Assembly (NCBI GenBank): GCA_003993805.1
Contig: RSEF01000001.1
Coordinates: forward strand, 152,972,383 to 153,036,382
Length of the DNA: 64,000 bases
Reading direction: 5' to 3'
Origin: Himantopus leucocephalus
Lineage: Eukaryota > Chordata > Aves > Charadriiformes > Recurvirostridae
A program made the position numbers and the translations under genes. Each line of letters begins with the position of its first letter. Positions within the stretch are counted from its first letter, which is position 1. Shown piece by piece: positions 50,950-62,400 of the stretch. Under the pieces are notes generated by a model that was not told the origin of the DNA, did not search any database, and worked only from the letters and a program-made list of their open reading frames with translations.

Positions 50950-51508
50950 ACAAAGGAGGGGAGCGGTTTTAAATGAGGAATGACTAAATAGACTAAGGGC
51001 TCACCACGCAGGAAAAAGAAATAATTGAGGGAGACACGGCACAGGTAACATGCTGACTGATCTGAACATCAGCATGGAACGGATTTTCCCTGTCTCTTGC
51101 AAGAAGCAAGGGGGATCTAACAAAACTAGCAAGTGGCAGATTTAAAACAAGAAAAAGGAGACTGTTTTTCACACATTGCGTATGTTTACCGTGAATCTTA
51201 AAATTGGGTGTGGTGGAGTTAAAAGTTTGCCTGAGGTCAAGAAGAAGTTGGACAGATCGAGGGGGCAAAAAATGCATTAGTGACTACCAAAGGCAAAACC
51301 CACGTCCCTGCTCAGGAAGTCTCCAAGCCACAGGTTGCAGAAGACTGGAAGAGTATTTTTAGGATGTATTTCAGAGTATGTTATCGTTGCTAAATGATTG
51401 CTATTGTTAAAATTTTGTACTGCTTTTATGTCACCAGCCCTCCTGGGCACTGCTAGAGGACAGGGCTGGCTAGACTTTTCTTGACCTAACCCTTCTTATG
51501 ATTTTATG
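50950..51508 (+). mobile_element. ancient CR1-type LINE 3' end (amniote-wide family)
   Basis: Clear block order from about 51115: acaaaactagcaagtggcag, atttaaaacaagaaaaagga, tttttcacacattgcgta, gttaaaagtttgcctgaggtcaag, aagttggacag, then a diverged middle, ctcctgggcactg and acagggctggctagac followed by ttgacctaac, and the family-typical terminal repeat as cttcttatgattttatg (51492-51508). This matches the older CR1 lineage abundant in turtles and crocodilians (ends with ...ggctagatggacc, ttctgacccagt, ttcttatg repeats). Divergence is high, as expected for an insertion predating modern birds. The 5' limit is uncertain, and similarity between 50950 and 51110 is weak. Confidence 0.78.
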
Positions 51509-54423
51509 TTGAATACATTAAAAATGGAACTAGAAAGATGTAAAAATGAAGTTTATAGTTTAAAATATGTAGAAGATACACTAGGAGATTTTTTGTTGTT
51601 GTTTAAATTATATCCCACTGTGGCTTTTTGTGAAAATGTTCTTTCACAGTTTCAATCATCCTGGGGGCAGCAAAAATGTACAACTATTTTGCAATGAGTA
51701 AGTGCTGTAAACTATTTTCCCTGGACAACTGGCTCTCTGGAACACCCACTATTGCCTTTGACAATTCACCGGTCCCGTTGGGAAAAGAAATAATTTCTGA
51801 CATACTGAGCTTTGCCTGATAAAAAAGGCTCCCATGGTTTTCTATCATATGCCAATTTTAAATTCTCTGGCAAACTGAAAATCTGTTGATTAACAGCAAA
51901 ATCATCCATAATACATGGAATGTACTGTGGTACCGACCAAGAAATACTTGTTCTATAAAGTCTTCATGAATAATACTATTTCATCAGATGATTTTTTTTC
52001 TCTCTGGTTACAGAAAAATAGTATGTGTCATGTGGAAAATGCAAATGTGGCCACTGTCGTCAGGTTATATTAGTGTGATATAATGACGATAGGCTTTGCA
52101 GCCCACACACCAGACCTGTAATGACAAGCAATCTCCAACGATTTTCTGTTGTCATTTCGAGAATGGAGACATACATTTTAAAGGTCTGAATGTTACCTGA
52201 ACTTAAACAGAAATCTATTTTCTGTAGCAGAATTTATTCTTGTGATTTATGGAAGAGATTCAGTCCTCTGGGCCTTTCAGAACACCTGAATGTACTTCTT
52301 TACATTGCATTTCAAACCATGTAGCTACGTTGCCTGTAGCTACATAAGCTTTGGGTTGATTTTTATAAATTTTCTTGCTTTCTATAATAGGAATGGGCAG
52401 GTTAATAACATCTGAAACAGTTCAAGTTACTGCATTACTGAACTGAAATAATCTATACCTGGCCACAACATAATATTTATACACTCAATAAATTAAACTA
52501 GTTCTGTATTTTCCTTGATGATTCTATTTTTTATTTTTTTTTACTACTGCTATAATTAAAATTCCCCGGAAGCAGGAAATATACAACTCATTTGTACCCA
52601 GGTTAAAACCAAAAAAAAAAAGTAATGTGAAAAAATAAATAGAACACACAGTTTCTCCTTGAGTTGCAAAGTGCACTTTTCTTTTACTGTTCATACTTCA
52701 GAAAGACACATTTTCACCATCTGTATTAAGCATTTTTGAAGATGTGAGAGATTCAGCACTTCTTCTTTTAATCGTTCACTATACCAATATCAAAAACCAA
52801 GTAGAGAAGATGGTGAAGGGATATTATGACATCACTTTTATAGTAATTTTTCAGATTAAAGGTATTTGAGGTGATCCAGACTTCTGCAATCAATGTAAGC
52901 AGTTAGTTAGAGAGTAATTTTCATTCTCTAAAAATATAGTTGAGAACAACTATCTAGAAAAAAAATGGCCTGAACTTCTGCTGAAGCATAAAAAACATAG
53001 CCGTCTTCAAAAATTAAATCAACTTTTGCTTCGGTGATTTGGAATTCATTGTTAATCTCAGTGGGATCTGGACTGCAAACATAACCTCCATAAATCTAAT
53101 ATCAGACTTCTCAAAGACAAGGGTGTTTAGCATACTCAGTAATTTTTCTGACATGCACCTATTTGTCTGGTTTTGTTTGTCTTGCTCTTGATGTCTGTTC
53201 CCATTCTTCTTGCTTGTGATTCTTCGATACACGGTGTGGTCTGTACTTGAAAACTGCTAGCAAATTATAGTGTCTCACATTTTAATGAATTACAACATTT
53301 ATAGAAAGAGATAGACAAAGCCACAAGGAAGAAGAGTGTGTGGAGAGCAGACTGGCTGGTACTACTGCGCAATTGTCACAGACAACTCAAGGTGCCCTGG
53401 AGCAGACAACGGAGCCTTTAGAGCTGAGAAGATGAGTGGAGGTCTGCTGGATGGGGTACCTGGGCCCTGATGGGACATTGAGTGGCACTCAGTAAATCAT
53501 TGGCCACCAGAGAGCAGAAGCAAAGGTTGTGTGGGAGGTCTGTACAGTTAACCATTTCCCATTGCTAAGAAAAGAATAAGGGTGTTCTAGGGTCTTGTTC
53601 TAATCTGTCACCAAAATATGAGGATTTTCCCCATGGCACCACTCTGAAAAGTTGAGAGGTCTGTCCCAGAGCCCACTGCAGCTGTGCTTCTTTAAAGAGG
53701 ATCCTTGAAGGTGTCTCACTTCTGCAGCAAAATCACAATTTTCATACTGCGGTGGTGGTTGGCAGAAGATTTGCACACCAAGACTGTGCCTTAAAACCCT
53801 GAGCCAGACGCGCTGCTTGGGCTCTGTTTGAGTACAAAAGTCTTAAAACTCATGACCCGGCGGAGTGAGCTGCAGACCCAGGGAAAAGCTATTTTAGGAC
53901 TGCACGTACCAGATACGTTTTTAAAGTTCACTAAAAAAACACTAAATGTCTGCATTTTGTAAGATAATAGCTATGTTGCCCACTTGATGAAGTTTGGCTG
54001 GAATAAATTGCCCTTTTAACAGAAGGTGTTCCTCCCGGGACATGCTACCTCAGTGTGATTCACCACAACTTCAGATGGGTTGCAAAGGCACAGGGTCAGC
54101 TGTCCCAAGGGAGAACATCTTGGGTGGAAGGTGAGCAATCCTGTAATAGAACCCCAAGGCTCAACAACCCTGTGATGAAAGTGTGACCTGAATTTTAACC
54201 TTAATGTTGGATTATGCAGAGGCAAGTTTTCCTGTGTGAACTTTGAATTAAAAGATGTTAGACAACATAACTCTTCATAGGCATCATTATCTAAAGAAAA
54301 TCACACTAAATTAAACGAAGGGGTATGAGGAAATAAAGATTAAAATACGTTCTTACTTAAATGTATATTTATCTAGAGGGAGAAAGGTGGCTTTCACATA
54401 TCTATAAAAAGCCTGTGCAATCT
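51509..54423. other. gene-free unique sequence
   Basis: No recognisable gene, repeat or RNA. AT-rich with short A and T runs (52528-52542, 52609-52622). Nothing else stands out. Confidence 0.5.
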
Positions 54424-54487
54424 CTATATGCATATGTGTATACAGATGTGTGTATATACATACACATATACATATATATATATAAAA
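54424..54487. repeat. TA/TG/CA microsatellite
   Basis: Mixed TATG, TGTG, TACA and (TA)n units end in an alternating TA run. The two halves are partly complementary (tgtgtatata versus tatacatacaca), so cruciform or Z-type structures are conceivable. It is otherwise an ordinary degenerate dinucleotide repeat. Confidence 0.85.
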
Positions 54488-56002
54488 AACAATCTATTTG
54501 TAGTTCTTTTAGCACAGCCAGCTCAATCTAAGTGCATTGCCATAGTATCAGTTAAGGCAAGCTGACAACGGCTTTGCCTGGAAGTTGAGAGATGCCTGTT
54601 GAACCTTTGTGGCCTGTGATGGGCTGAGGCATTAGCAGCTCTGTGTGTTGCCAGCTTTCCTCCCAAGGCTGAAAGTGATTCTTGGTGCTTATTAAGCAAG
54701 TTCTGTGCCGCAGTTATCACAGGGATGTAATGAGGGATTCTTGTTTATCATTGCACGGCTCGCTGAAGACAGAGGGCAGAATTCCTCCTCTGCCATAAAG
54801 GAGCTCAACCTCATCATCTGTTCATCTCAGTGGTAAAACCACCTGGATTACTGAGGAATACTGCAGGTATACTAAATTGAAAGGTTTCTCCCCTTTACAT
54901 GGCGTTTTGGTGGATGATTTGAGTTACAACCCACTTCACCGAGATTTTCCAGAAACACTATTTGTTTTGGTTTGAAGTATGTAAAGTGAATAGGCAGCTG
55001 TCTGAATTTTGACATACCAGAATGTTTTCTGCCTTCTTTGATGAGGATACCTGGTATGGCCCTCTAACCAGCCTATCAAACATTTGCCTGTTTGCCCAGC
55101 GGTTTCTGCAAAAAACCCTAAAGGCTTCTTATCTATCCACCTCTCAACCTGCTTATCATATTTCTAAAACCTGTGTCATTCCCATGGAGAACGGTTTTCA
55201 ACATTAGGACTGAAAAACAAAGGAAGTAAAAGCAAATGGGTGGCAAGGCTGTCTTCCTGATTTGCTCCACTGAGAGCAGGAATGCGGTGTCTTACGGGAA
55301 GTACTATTAGGATGCTATAGTCAATGAAAGTACCTGGACAGCAACAAAATCAGTGCCCATTCATTTTAGACACCTATTATTCTTCATCACAGGCCTCGCT
55401 AATTATTGCTTTCAGCAGCAAAGCCACAGACATTTTGTAATAGCATATATTTTTAACACTGCTTGTGGGAGATAGACATATAAAGCCTGCAATCTGCTAA
55501 TGGAGTTTATATCCTGGATTTCCTTTGTGACTTTATGCTGTAGCTCAGTGGGAACACAAAGAACTAGTTGCTAGTCTTTTACTCTCTCCACACACACCCG
55601 GCCCCCCCACCCGCTTTTGTTACTATAGTAGCAAAACAAATGCAACAGTTGGAAAAGTAACTACATTTTAAATAAAATAATGCATTTAATAAAGACAAAG
55701 AGATGAATGTAGTTTCTGCGAAAGATGTTTAAAACATGGTAATATCAGGAACTGAAGCGTTTTCCATCTTCGTCCCTACAACAATTTCATGTATGAATCA
55801 GGTGGTGAATTAAGATAGTGAACTGTAAACCAGTTAAATATATATGTCCTAGTTAAATGTACCAAAACACAATGCTTAGGATCCAACTGGATTGCTATTT
55901 ATAGAGCTTGGGAAATCCTTTGCCCAAAGGAGCCCTTAGACATAACAAACGTGGGGGATGCAGGTTTCCTAAAAGAAACCAAATCTGATCCAGTCAGAAG
56001 CT
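54488..56002. other. gene-free unique sequence, possible conserved block
   Basis: No gene recognised. The interval 55385-55560 (TAATTA at 55400-55405, repeat-free, with AT-rich words such as atatttttaa and ctgctaatgg) looks like vertebrate conserved non-coding sequence, but single-sequence evidence cannot prove it. A short ccggccccccca run lies at about 55599-55608. Confidence 0.4.
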
Positions 56003-56253
56003 ATAGTTCCTTGCAGCTGATGGAGTGGCACAACAAAAACAGTTTTACTGTCAAAGGAGGGTACCAGGAATTCTTTCCTTTATGAGAATTTTCTGCCTGT
56101 GCGACAACCTACTTGGCTGGAGGATCANATAGTTCCTTGCAGCTGATGGAGTGGCACAATAAAAACAGTTTTACTGTCAAAGGAGGGTACCAGGAACTCT
56201 TTCATTTAGGAGAATTTTCTGCCTGTGCGACAACCTACTTGGCTGGAGGATCA
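56003..56253 (+). repeat. assembly duplication around N at 56128
   Basis: Copies 56003-56127 and 56129-56253, each 125 bases, start atagttccttgcag and end ctggaggatca. They differ at about four sites (acaac/acaat, gaattc/gaactc, tcctttatg/tcatttagg). The lone n marks the junction. This is the same artefact class as the other single-N duplications. Confidence 0.9.
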
Positions 56254-56822
56254 TGAAAGCAGAGGAGAGTATATGCTTGGAGCTTGATGCATTCAGGTGG
56301 TCTAGCCAATGCAATGAACCTCTACAAATCAGACAGGATCCTCTAATTTATGCCAAGGGACGTTCTAGTATCTGAAGTCAACACCAAGTGAAGACCAAAA
56401 AAATTTAAAGCTTCTCTGCTCTGGATCTGACATGCCAGGTGAAGTCAGTCCTTGGGTAGATCCTTTGCAATAGTAGTAACCTGAAATGCATTTCTTTGTG
56501 TCAGTATTAAAATTACTTTGCAAAGTACTATTCATTTGTGCCTTTTTCCTGAACTCATAGCTGAACAATAAGCTACACAAAATAATCAATATAAGCTCAT
56601 GAAGGATCAATAGTGTTTCTGCATTCATCATGTTATTTTGAATTTATCTATGATTAGGGTCAAACTCATGGGCACCTGGGAAAAAACACATCCATTAGAG
56701 GGCCGTTCATAGGTATCTTAGCATGAAAGAGTGAGACATAGGAAATGCGTTTGAGTTTTTCTAGAGCCACACAGTACTCTTCCTAATGTTAATAATTAAT
56801 TTCTGTATTACAAATTACCATG
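56254..56822. other. gene-free unique sequence
   Basis: Nothing recognisable. It separates two assembly duplications. The 88-codon minus-strand frame at 56365-56631 has no motif I can identify. Confidence 0.5.
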
Positions 56823-56997
56823 TATGTTATTATTTAATTTTAGAACCATAATTCCAGTTAGTGTTTTGAGAGAGAGCTCTGCTGGACACACTCCTGTTTT
56901 CCACCTTGTNTATGCTATTATTTAATTTTAGAACCATAATTCCAGTTAGTGTTTTGAGAGAGAGCTCTGCTGGACACACTCCTGTTTTCCACCTTGT
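56823..56997 (+). repeat. assembly duplication around N at 56910
   Basis: Copies 56823-56909 and 56911-56997, 87 bases each, are identical except for one t/c (tatgtta / tatgcta). The lone n lies exactly between them. An open frame across it reads the same peptide segment twice. Confidence 0.9.
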
Positions 56998-57177
56998 GTT
57001 TGAGTAGGTTGCTTTTCCATAATTTACTGTGGGGTTCCCCCCCCGCCCCCGGAAACACCATTGTTGAAGAGACTTGATAACAGAATTTATTTTATTGATA
57101 GCATGTGGACTCTGCTTCACTAGAGCCTGCATGCCCTCCTTTAGCATGCTACTTGGGCTTGCAGTGGGATCTCATGA

Positions 57178-57513
57178 GAGCTTTGTAATATCTGAGAGGA
57201 GTTTTTTGAGATGACAGACCCAGGTTCCTCATGGTGCAGCACAGCAGGAGGGCAAGAGGCAATGGGCAGAGACTGAAACAAGAGAGGTTCCAACAGGGTA
57301 TAAAAGCAAACCTTTCCCCCATGAGTAGTGGAGCAGGTTGTCCTGAAAGGCTCTGCCATCTCCATGCTTGGGAGATTTCAAGCCATAAAGGGACCAAGCC
57401 CTCAGCAGCCTAATCTGACCTTAGAGCTGGACCAGCTTTGGACAGGGGGTTCGACTAGAGACCTCCTGAGGGAAGGAGGTCCTTCCCTCAGGAAATTCCC
57501 AGCCTGAATTACC
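57178..57513 (+). mobile_element. CR1 LINE 3' end with local insertion
   Basis: The plus strand shows the CR1 end in order: ttgtaatatctgagagg, gcaagaggcaatgggcag, tggagcaggttgtcctgaaaggct, a 'ctcagcagcctaatctgacc' block, gggggttcgactagagacc, then ccttccc and ccagcctgaatta. Between the last two blocks about 24 extra bases form a hairpin with the adjoining sequence (57464-57493). The copy is 5'-truncated and diverged. The tRNA-like string ggttcgact is part of this CR1 motif. Confidence 0.88.
57464..57493. repeat. perfect inverted repeat (13-bp arms) inside CR1
   Basis: Arms tcctgagggaagg (57464-57476) and ccttccctcagga (57481-57493) are exactly complementary and separated by aggt. Intact CR1 copies have one such block (cctgaggtcccttcc) at this place, so the second arm looks like an inverted local copy, as made by template switching across a nascent hairpin. 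Confidence 0.8.
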
Positions 57514-58879
57514 CGTCAGGGAGGGAAGGTCATGTCACTGCCTCGCTGGGATGCAAACATGGGTGATGCCCCCATGCAGGAAGGACAGGAATAGCCGTCA
57601 TGGGGACTGCCATCCCAGTGTTATGCCAGGATTGTTTCTGCAGAGTTCTGTACTGCTTGAGAGCTCTAAGGTCTGAGCTAGACTGGAGGTCATTGCACTG
57701 AGCTGCAGTGTTTGCATACAATTCCCTCTGAGTACCAATGGGTAGATAATATTAGCTGACAATCTTTCTCAGAATGAACTGGGGGGGAAAAATCAAACAC
57801 ACAGAGAAGAAAAAGAGGAAATAGGAAAAAGGCCCTATATTGAAAAAGTGTTTTCTTAGTGTCTTGCCTCCATAGCTCCACTTTTTCAAAGGAAAATTCA
57901 CATCTTGTACACAGACCTTTTGTTCCTTGCATTTCAAAACATGAACATCTAAAAAAACCTCACTGCCATTCATTTCTTCTCTACTTCTAGAAATGCTATT
58001 TAATGTATATCAAATGAAATCCTGGTTCCACTGAAGTCAGTGGAAAGGTTTCCCCTTACTTCAGGATTCAGAATAGCACCTTTGAGCTCTTGTGACAAAA
58101 GCGTAGAATAAGGCACATTTACAGTTTGACTGAGGATAATTTGATAGCTTAGAGCAGCATCTTCATCACTGACACTGGCAGGTACTAATGGCAAAGTAGA
58201 AAACATCTGTAGAAGAAAGTTTTGTTTGTGGTCTGTTTTCCTTCACCAAATTAGACACATGACTAAAGTAGCTGTGATTTTTTGCCAAAACTACATTTTC
58301 CTAAAAAAAATGTTACCAACTCCAAATAAGATCTTAAATTGTGTCTTGTTTCTGGAAAAAATAAAAATTACTTTTTTCACTTTTATAAAATCACTTAAAA
58401 TTCTATTAAATGACTTTTATTTTGCTACATTTTGTCATGGAAACATCACTGTGTATGAAGTGGTACAACTAAATAGTGGGGCACTGCAATGTGAGTAGAA
58501 ATTACTTTGACTTAAAAAGGAAAATCAAATATTCAAAGATATATTAAGTAGCTACCTTTGTTTTAATATCATATTACAATGTCACTCACTATTGAAATCA
58601 TGATTACTTTGACATTCTCTGGCCCCAAATCTCAGCATTTTGAAATGAAAAGCATTTCCCAAACAATGCTTGCAAATATCATTCTTACAGGAGATTTTGA
58701 AGTGTCTGTTATTTGGTTTCTGTATGAGAAAAAAAAATAATCCAGCAAAATACAAATTCTGAGGGTCTATCATTACTGGTCTTGAGAATGTTGCTTAAAA
58801 TACCTCGATGTCCTCTACGTAGATGGAAATTACACTGTTGGCATTAAAGCCGCTTCTTTATCTCAGAGTAGTGTAGTGG
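57514..58879. other. gene-free sequence with an ancient repeat fragment
   Basis: No gene recognised. It holds the palindromic ancient-repeat fragment at 58016-58080 (listed separately) and G8 near 57781-57788. The rest is AT-rich unique DNA. Confidence 0.45.
58016..58080. mobile_element. possible ancient amniote palindromic repeat fragment
   Basis: Contains ccactgaagtcagtgg (58028-58043; 7-base arms round ag), preceded by aaatcctggtt and followed after a spacer by cttcaggattcag. In turtles, crocodilians and birds an old dispersed repeat has this pattern (atcctggcccc, actgaagtcaatgg, then its inverse). The match is by pattern memory and short, so the call is tentative. Confidence 0.35.
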
Positions 58880-59420
58880 AAGAGAGACCAATAAGCCTTG
58901 AAGAGAGTCTTGCAATTGTTTGTAATAAATGCAGAGAATGCGAGGGGAATGGAAGTTGTTCTGCTCTGTGCCTTAATAGCCAAAGTCCTCTTTATCCATA
59001 ACCTTTTTTTCTGCAGTTAGTAATTAGCAGTTTATTATGCTGAGAATGATTTGCTTCTTTCTGACTTCTAACCAGTCTAATTAAACCCAGTCATTAATGT
59101 AAAGACTCTGTATGAAAGAGACGCTTCATACCTGATCAAACAATTATTTTGGAAGGTGCTGATCCTCTTATTACTATTCAGGATATTTTTCGGTTGATTG
59201 GAGATGTGGCAATGGCACAGAATATTAACAAAGTAATGGAGATGAATGGCTATGAAGTTTAAAATGATATTTCTGCTCTGTTGCTTCAATGAAAACTATG
59301 CAAATACTGTCTTGCAGTGATGACAGGAAATATTTGCAAAATTAGCATGTAGTTCTCATTGCTTCCAATGGAGCTATCAAGTTTTTAATGAAAAAAAGTA
59401 GTTTGAAATTTCACAGTACA
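58880..59420. other. candidate conserved non-coding element
   Basis: A repeat-free block with a dense set of homeodomain and POU-like words: taatta at 59021-59026 and 59078-59083, cattaatg near 59091, and a perfect octamer atgcaaat at 59298-59305. Such composition is typical of vertebrate developmental enhancers in gene deserts. Within it, 59116-59259 is open for 48 codons and ends with TAA at 59260, so a terminal coding exon is an alternative, but no convincing acceptor precedes it (an in-frame TGA lies at 59113). Conservation cannot be judged from one sequence. Confidence 0.3.
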
Positions 59421-62400
59421 TCACTAAACATTGCAGCACGTGTTATCACTGTACACACTGTATCACTCATGACTGCACAACTTCAGCTCATGGCTTGCTC
59501 ATTTTCCTGAAAAGAGAAACACTAATATATCCTTTTGTTTTCTGCATGTGCAGATTTAACTAGATTCTTCATAGCTGTATTTCCCATGTGTCAAAATTGG
59601 TTTGCTGTCAGGCAAGAAGACTACCTGAGCAGTGAGGTTGTTCTCCATGTCAGTAAGGCTGCCAGAGCCGGGACCCCAGCACTGCTATGGCGGGATGTGA
59701 GTGGGCAGGACTTCACACTGAGTTTTTTCTGGGGCATATGCAGTAGTGTAACTTGATGAGGTACTAAAATGGATGGGCCAACCGAAATGGAAAGACTTAA
59801 CATTTGGTAAAATTAGATGAAAATATAAGTCAGAAGAGGGTGACAGTGGCCATGGTTTGTGTATGGGAAAGGACTACCACCCCTTTCAGGGCTTCCTCAC
59901 AAGCAGCAGACCAGCCATACAGCATGGGGATTTCTCCAGGCATCTCCTTGGGAGCACATTATCCGGAAAGGGAGGAAAATGGAAGAAAAAAGGCAGGATC
60001 TAGACCTGCAGAGGGAAGTGGCCTATGCACAACTGGTCTGAAATACCTGTTAGGTACTTGGTACATCCCTGCAGCAGGGTTTCATGTCCTAGGGCTCCCA
60101 GCTTCCCCATGTGCAAGCTTGGGCCAGCTGCACAAGCTATGTCTAGCCTTTAGGAAAAGTTTTTGGTAGGTAAGGTATTGCCATACTCTTTCACAATTTT
60201 TTGCTTCCTTTCAAGTTAATGAAAAAACTCACACAAGCAAAGAGAATGATTTAGACACCGCACATATTTGGTAGGGTAAAACAGCTGAATGTCCAAGTAT
60301 ATTGGGAAAAAATGAAGCAAAAACCTAAAGAAGGATATAATCTTTATGCTTCAGGCATTAATCAAATAGCAGTCAGTAGGATTTGGGAACGGACTTCCCT
60401 TGTGAGCGAATAAAATATCCATTCTGTGGACTTTATTATTGGACTTTCATATAAAACATCTGTTAATGGTGACTGTCAGACCTGATGGTATTAGACAGAA
60501 AAGCCATGGGGTTAGATCCTGAATGCTTACACCTGTTTTTATACTTTCTGGTGAAACAAAAACAAATGCATTGAAGGAAGCAATATGAGAACTTTATTTT
60601 TGACAACTGATCGATGATTTTAATTCAGTAAAGTAACAGCAGGGATCAAAGTTGTGAGAATTATTTTTTTAGGCTGTCTGATCCCCTTGTCTGCCTATAT
60701 CAAGGGCAAGACACTTTCCAACCGGCAATGTCTTGTCAGCTGTGCATGTATGTTATTTTCAGGTTCTGAATCCTTTCTGATCCAGGAAAGGATCAGAGTA
60801 GGTATTGCTTAGAGAGGGCAAATGAAATATTCAAAAGCTAAGTACTTACCAAAAATAAAGATGACAAATCTGTGTCCTGTTTGACGGAGCCCCAGTGGTT
60901 GCTGAAACAGAGGAAAGGATGAGCTGGAAAAGCATGAAAGAGCAGGCTGTAACAGGCTCAGTGTTCCCAAAAACACAGGAAGAGTGATATACCCTGCTGA
61001 AACCACATGCTGGTCGGTAACTTAGGACATCCGCTTGTTTTATGAGAGGTCCAGATGTACACCTGCGCCATGCCACTCCCCTGGTTTCATGTGAGTGCCA
61101 TAGCTCAGGGACTGTTTGCTATTTTGTGATTACACCAGTGCCTCTGAAAAGATTTCTATTTTGTACATGGAAAACCTTAACATTTCCTGAATTTTTATTT
61201 TGGGGGGCTGGAGGTTGTAAATAAAATTAGAAAAATTCTTCAAAGAATCTTTTTGTTTTGATAGACTGCTGTTTTCTGACAGAATAAATGATCTGTTAGA
61301 AAATTCCATATATAAGAATAGGTAGTGATGCCACAAATTATGAAAATTTAAGCGGATCAAGTAGATGACATTCTGTTCAAGATTCATGCAAAAGCAATGC
61401 ATGTGTGGCCAAAGATATCAGTGTGAATACTGTATTCTTTACGGATCAAATATTGCTGGAAAGGAGTTAAGGCCTAATCCTGGGTTCATACAAGTTTCTG
61501 CTCATTTAAATAGTAAATGTTCCCGAAGAAACAGCTTTAAAAGCATTTTGCCTTCACATCGCCCCAGTCCCTTCTAATTGTCATCCTATATCAGCTGATA
61601 GCTCTCACCAACAATTTTATCTGAAACAAGAAATGAAAAATGAGATTTTAAATGGTAATGATCAGTCTTGCAGTCTCATCCCCATGAGCTACGTTCTACC
61701 TGCGTTTCTACACTGTAAGATATGAATACACTTTCTTTGTGCAAAGAGTACTTTCACCTTCACCTTCCCTGAAAGTCAGGTTCGTGTGAACAGAGGGGGT
61801 TATACTTATTTAAATAATTTGTAGTGCTACTACCATTGCTCTGGCTTTCAAGTGTTTTATTTTATCATTTCCTTATCATCTTCTCTGCCTCTCGTTCTGT
61901 GCTTTCCATTATCTGTGGATGAGATTGGATCCTCTACGCTGTAACTTGCTGGCTTTCATCATTAGCAGATTACAGTTTTCAGGACTCGTAAGTGTGCACT
62001 GCTGAAAATCATCCACTGGTGATGTCTTCGCTTAGGTTTCTAAAACTTCCGGATGTGAATTAATCACTGCAGCCTCTACCTAGGAAGCTCATCATCTTCT
62101 TCTCATACCAATGTCTACAGCGGGGCATGGGGCAGTTGCCCTCTAGAGCTGTCTCCTCGCTGACTAGGGCAAGTAAGAAAGTCCATTTGATCTGACTTAC
62201 ATACCTGCATTTTCAATGATTACAGTCAAGTGAGACGAACCTTGCCCCAAAAACTTCTGGAAGAGATTCCTGAAGTGAAGAATCACTTGGTTTATTGACT
62301 GCTTGGTTTGATATATGCTGTTTGTCTCCACTGATCATGTGGCATATTTATGTTCATAACTAAGTACACCTCATAGACTTGGAAATCCAGTATCCTTAAT

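Noticed and set aside
57447..57457. tRNA-like ggttcga string
   Set aside because: It belongs to the CR1 3' motif (gggttggactagatgac in other copies); no cloverleaf can be drawn around it.
59804..60169. 121-codon frame ending at a tag/gtaagg donor-like site
   Set aside because: No recognisable motif; coincidence of a stop and donor-like string is common.
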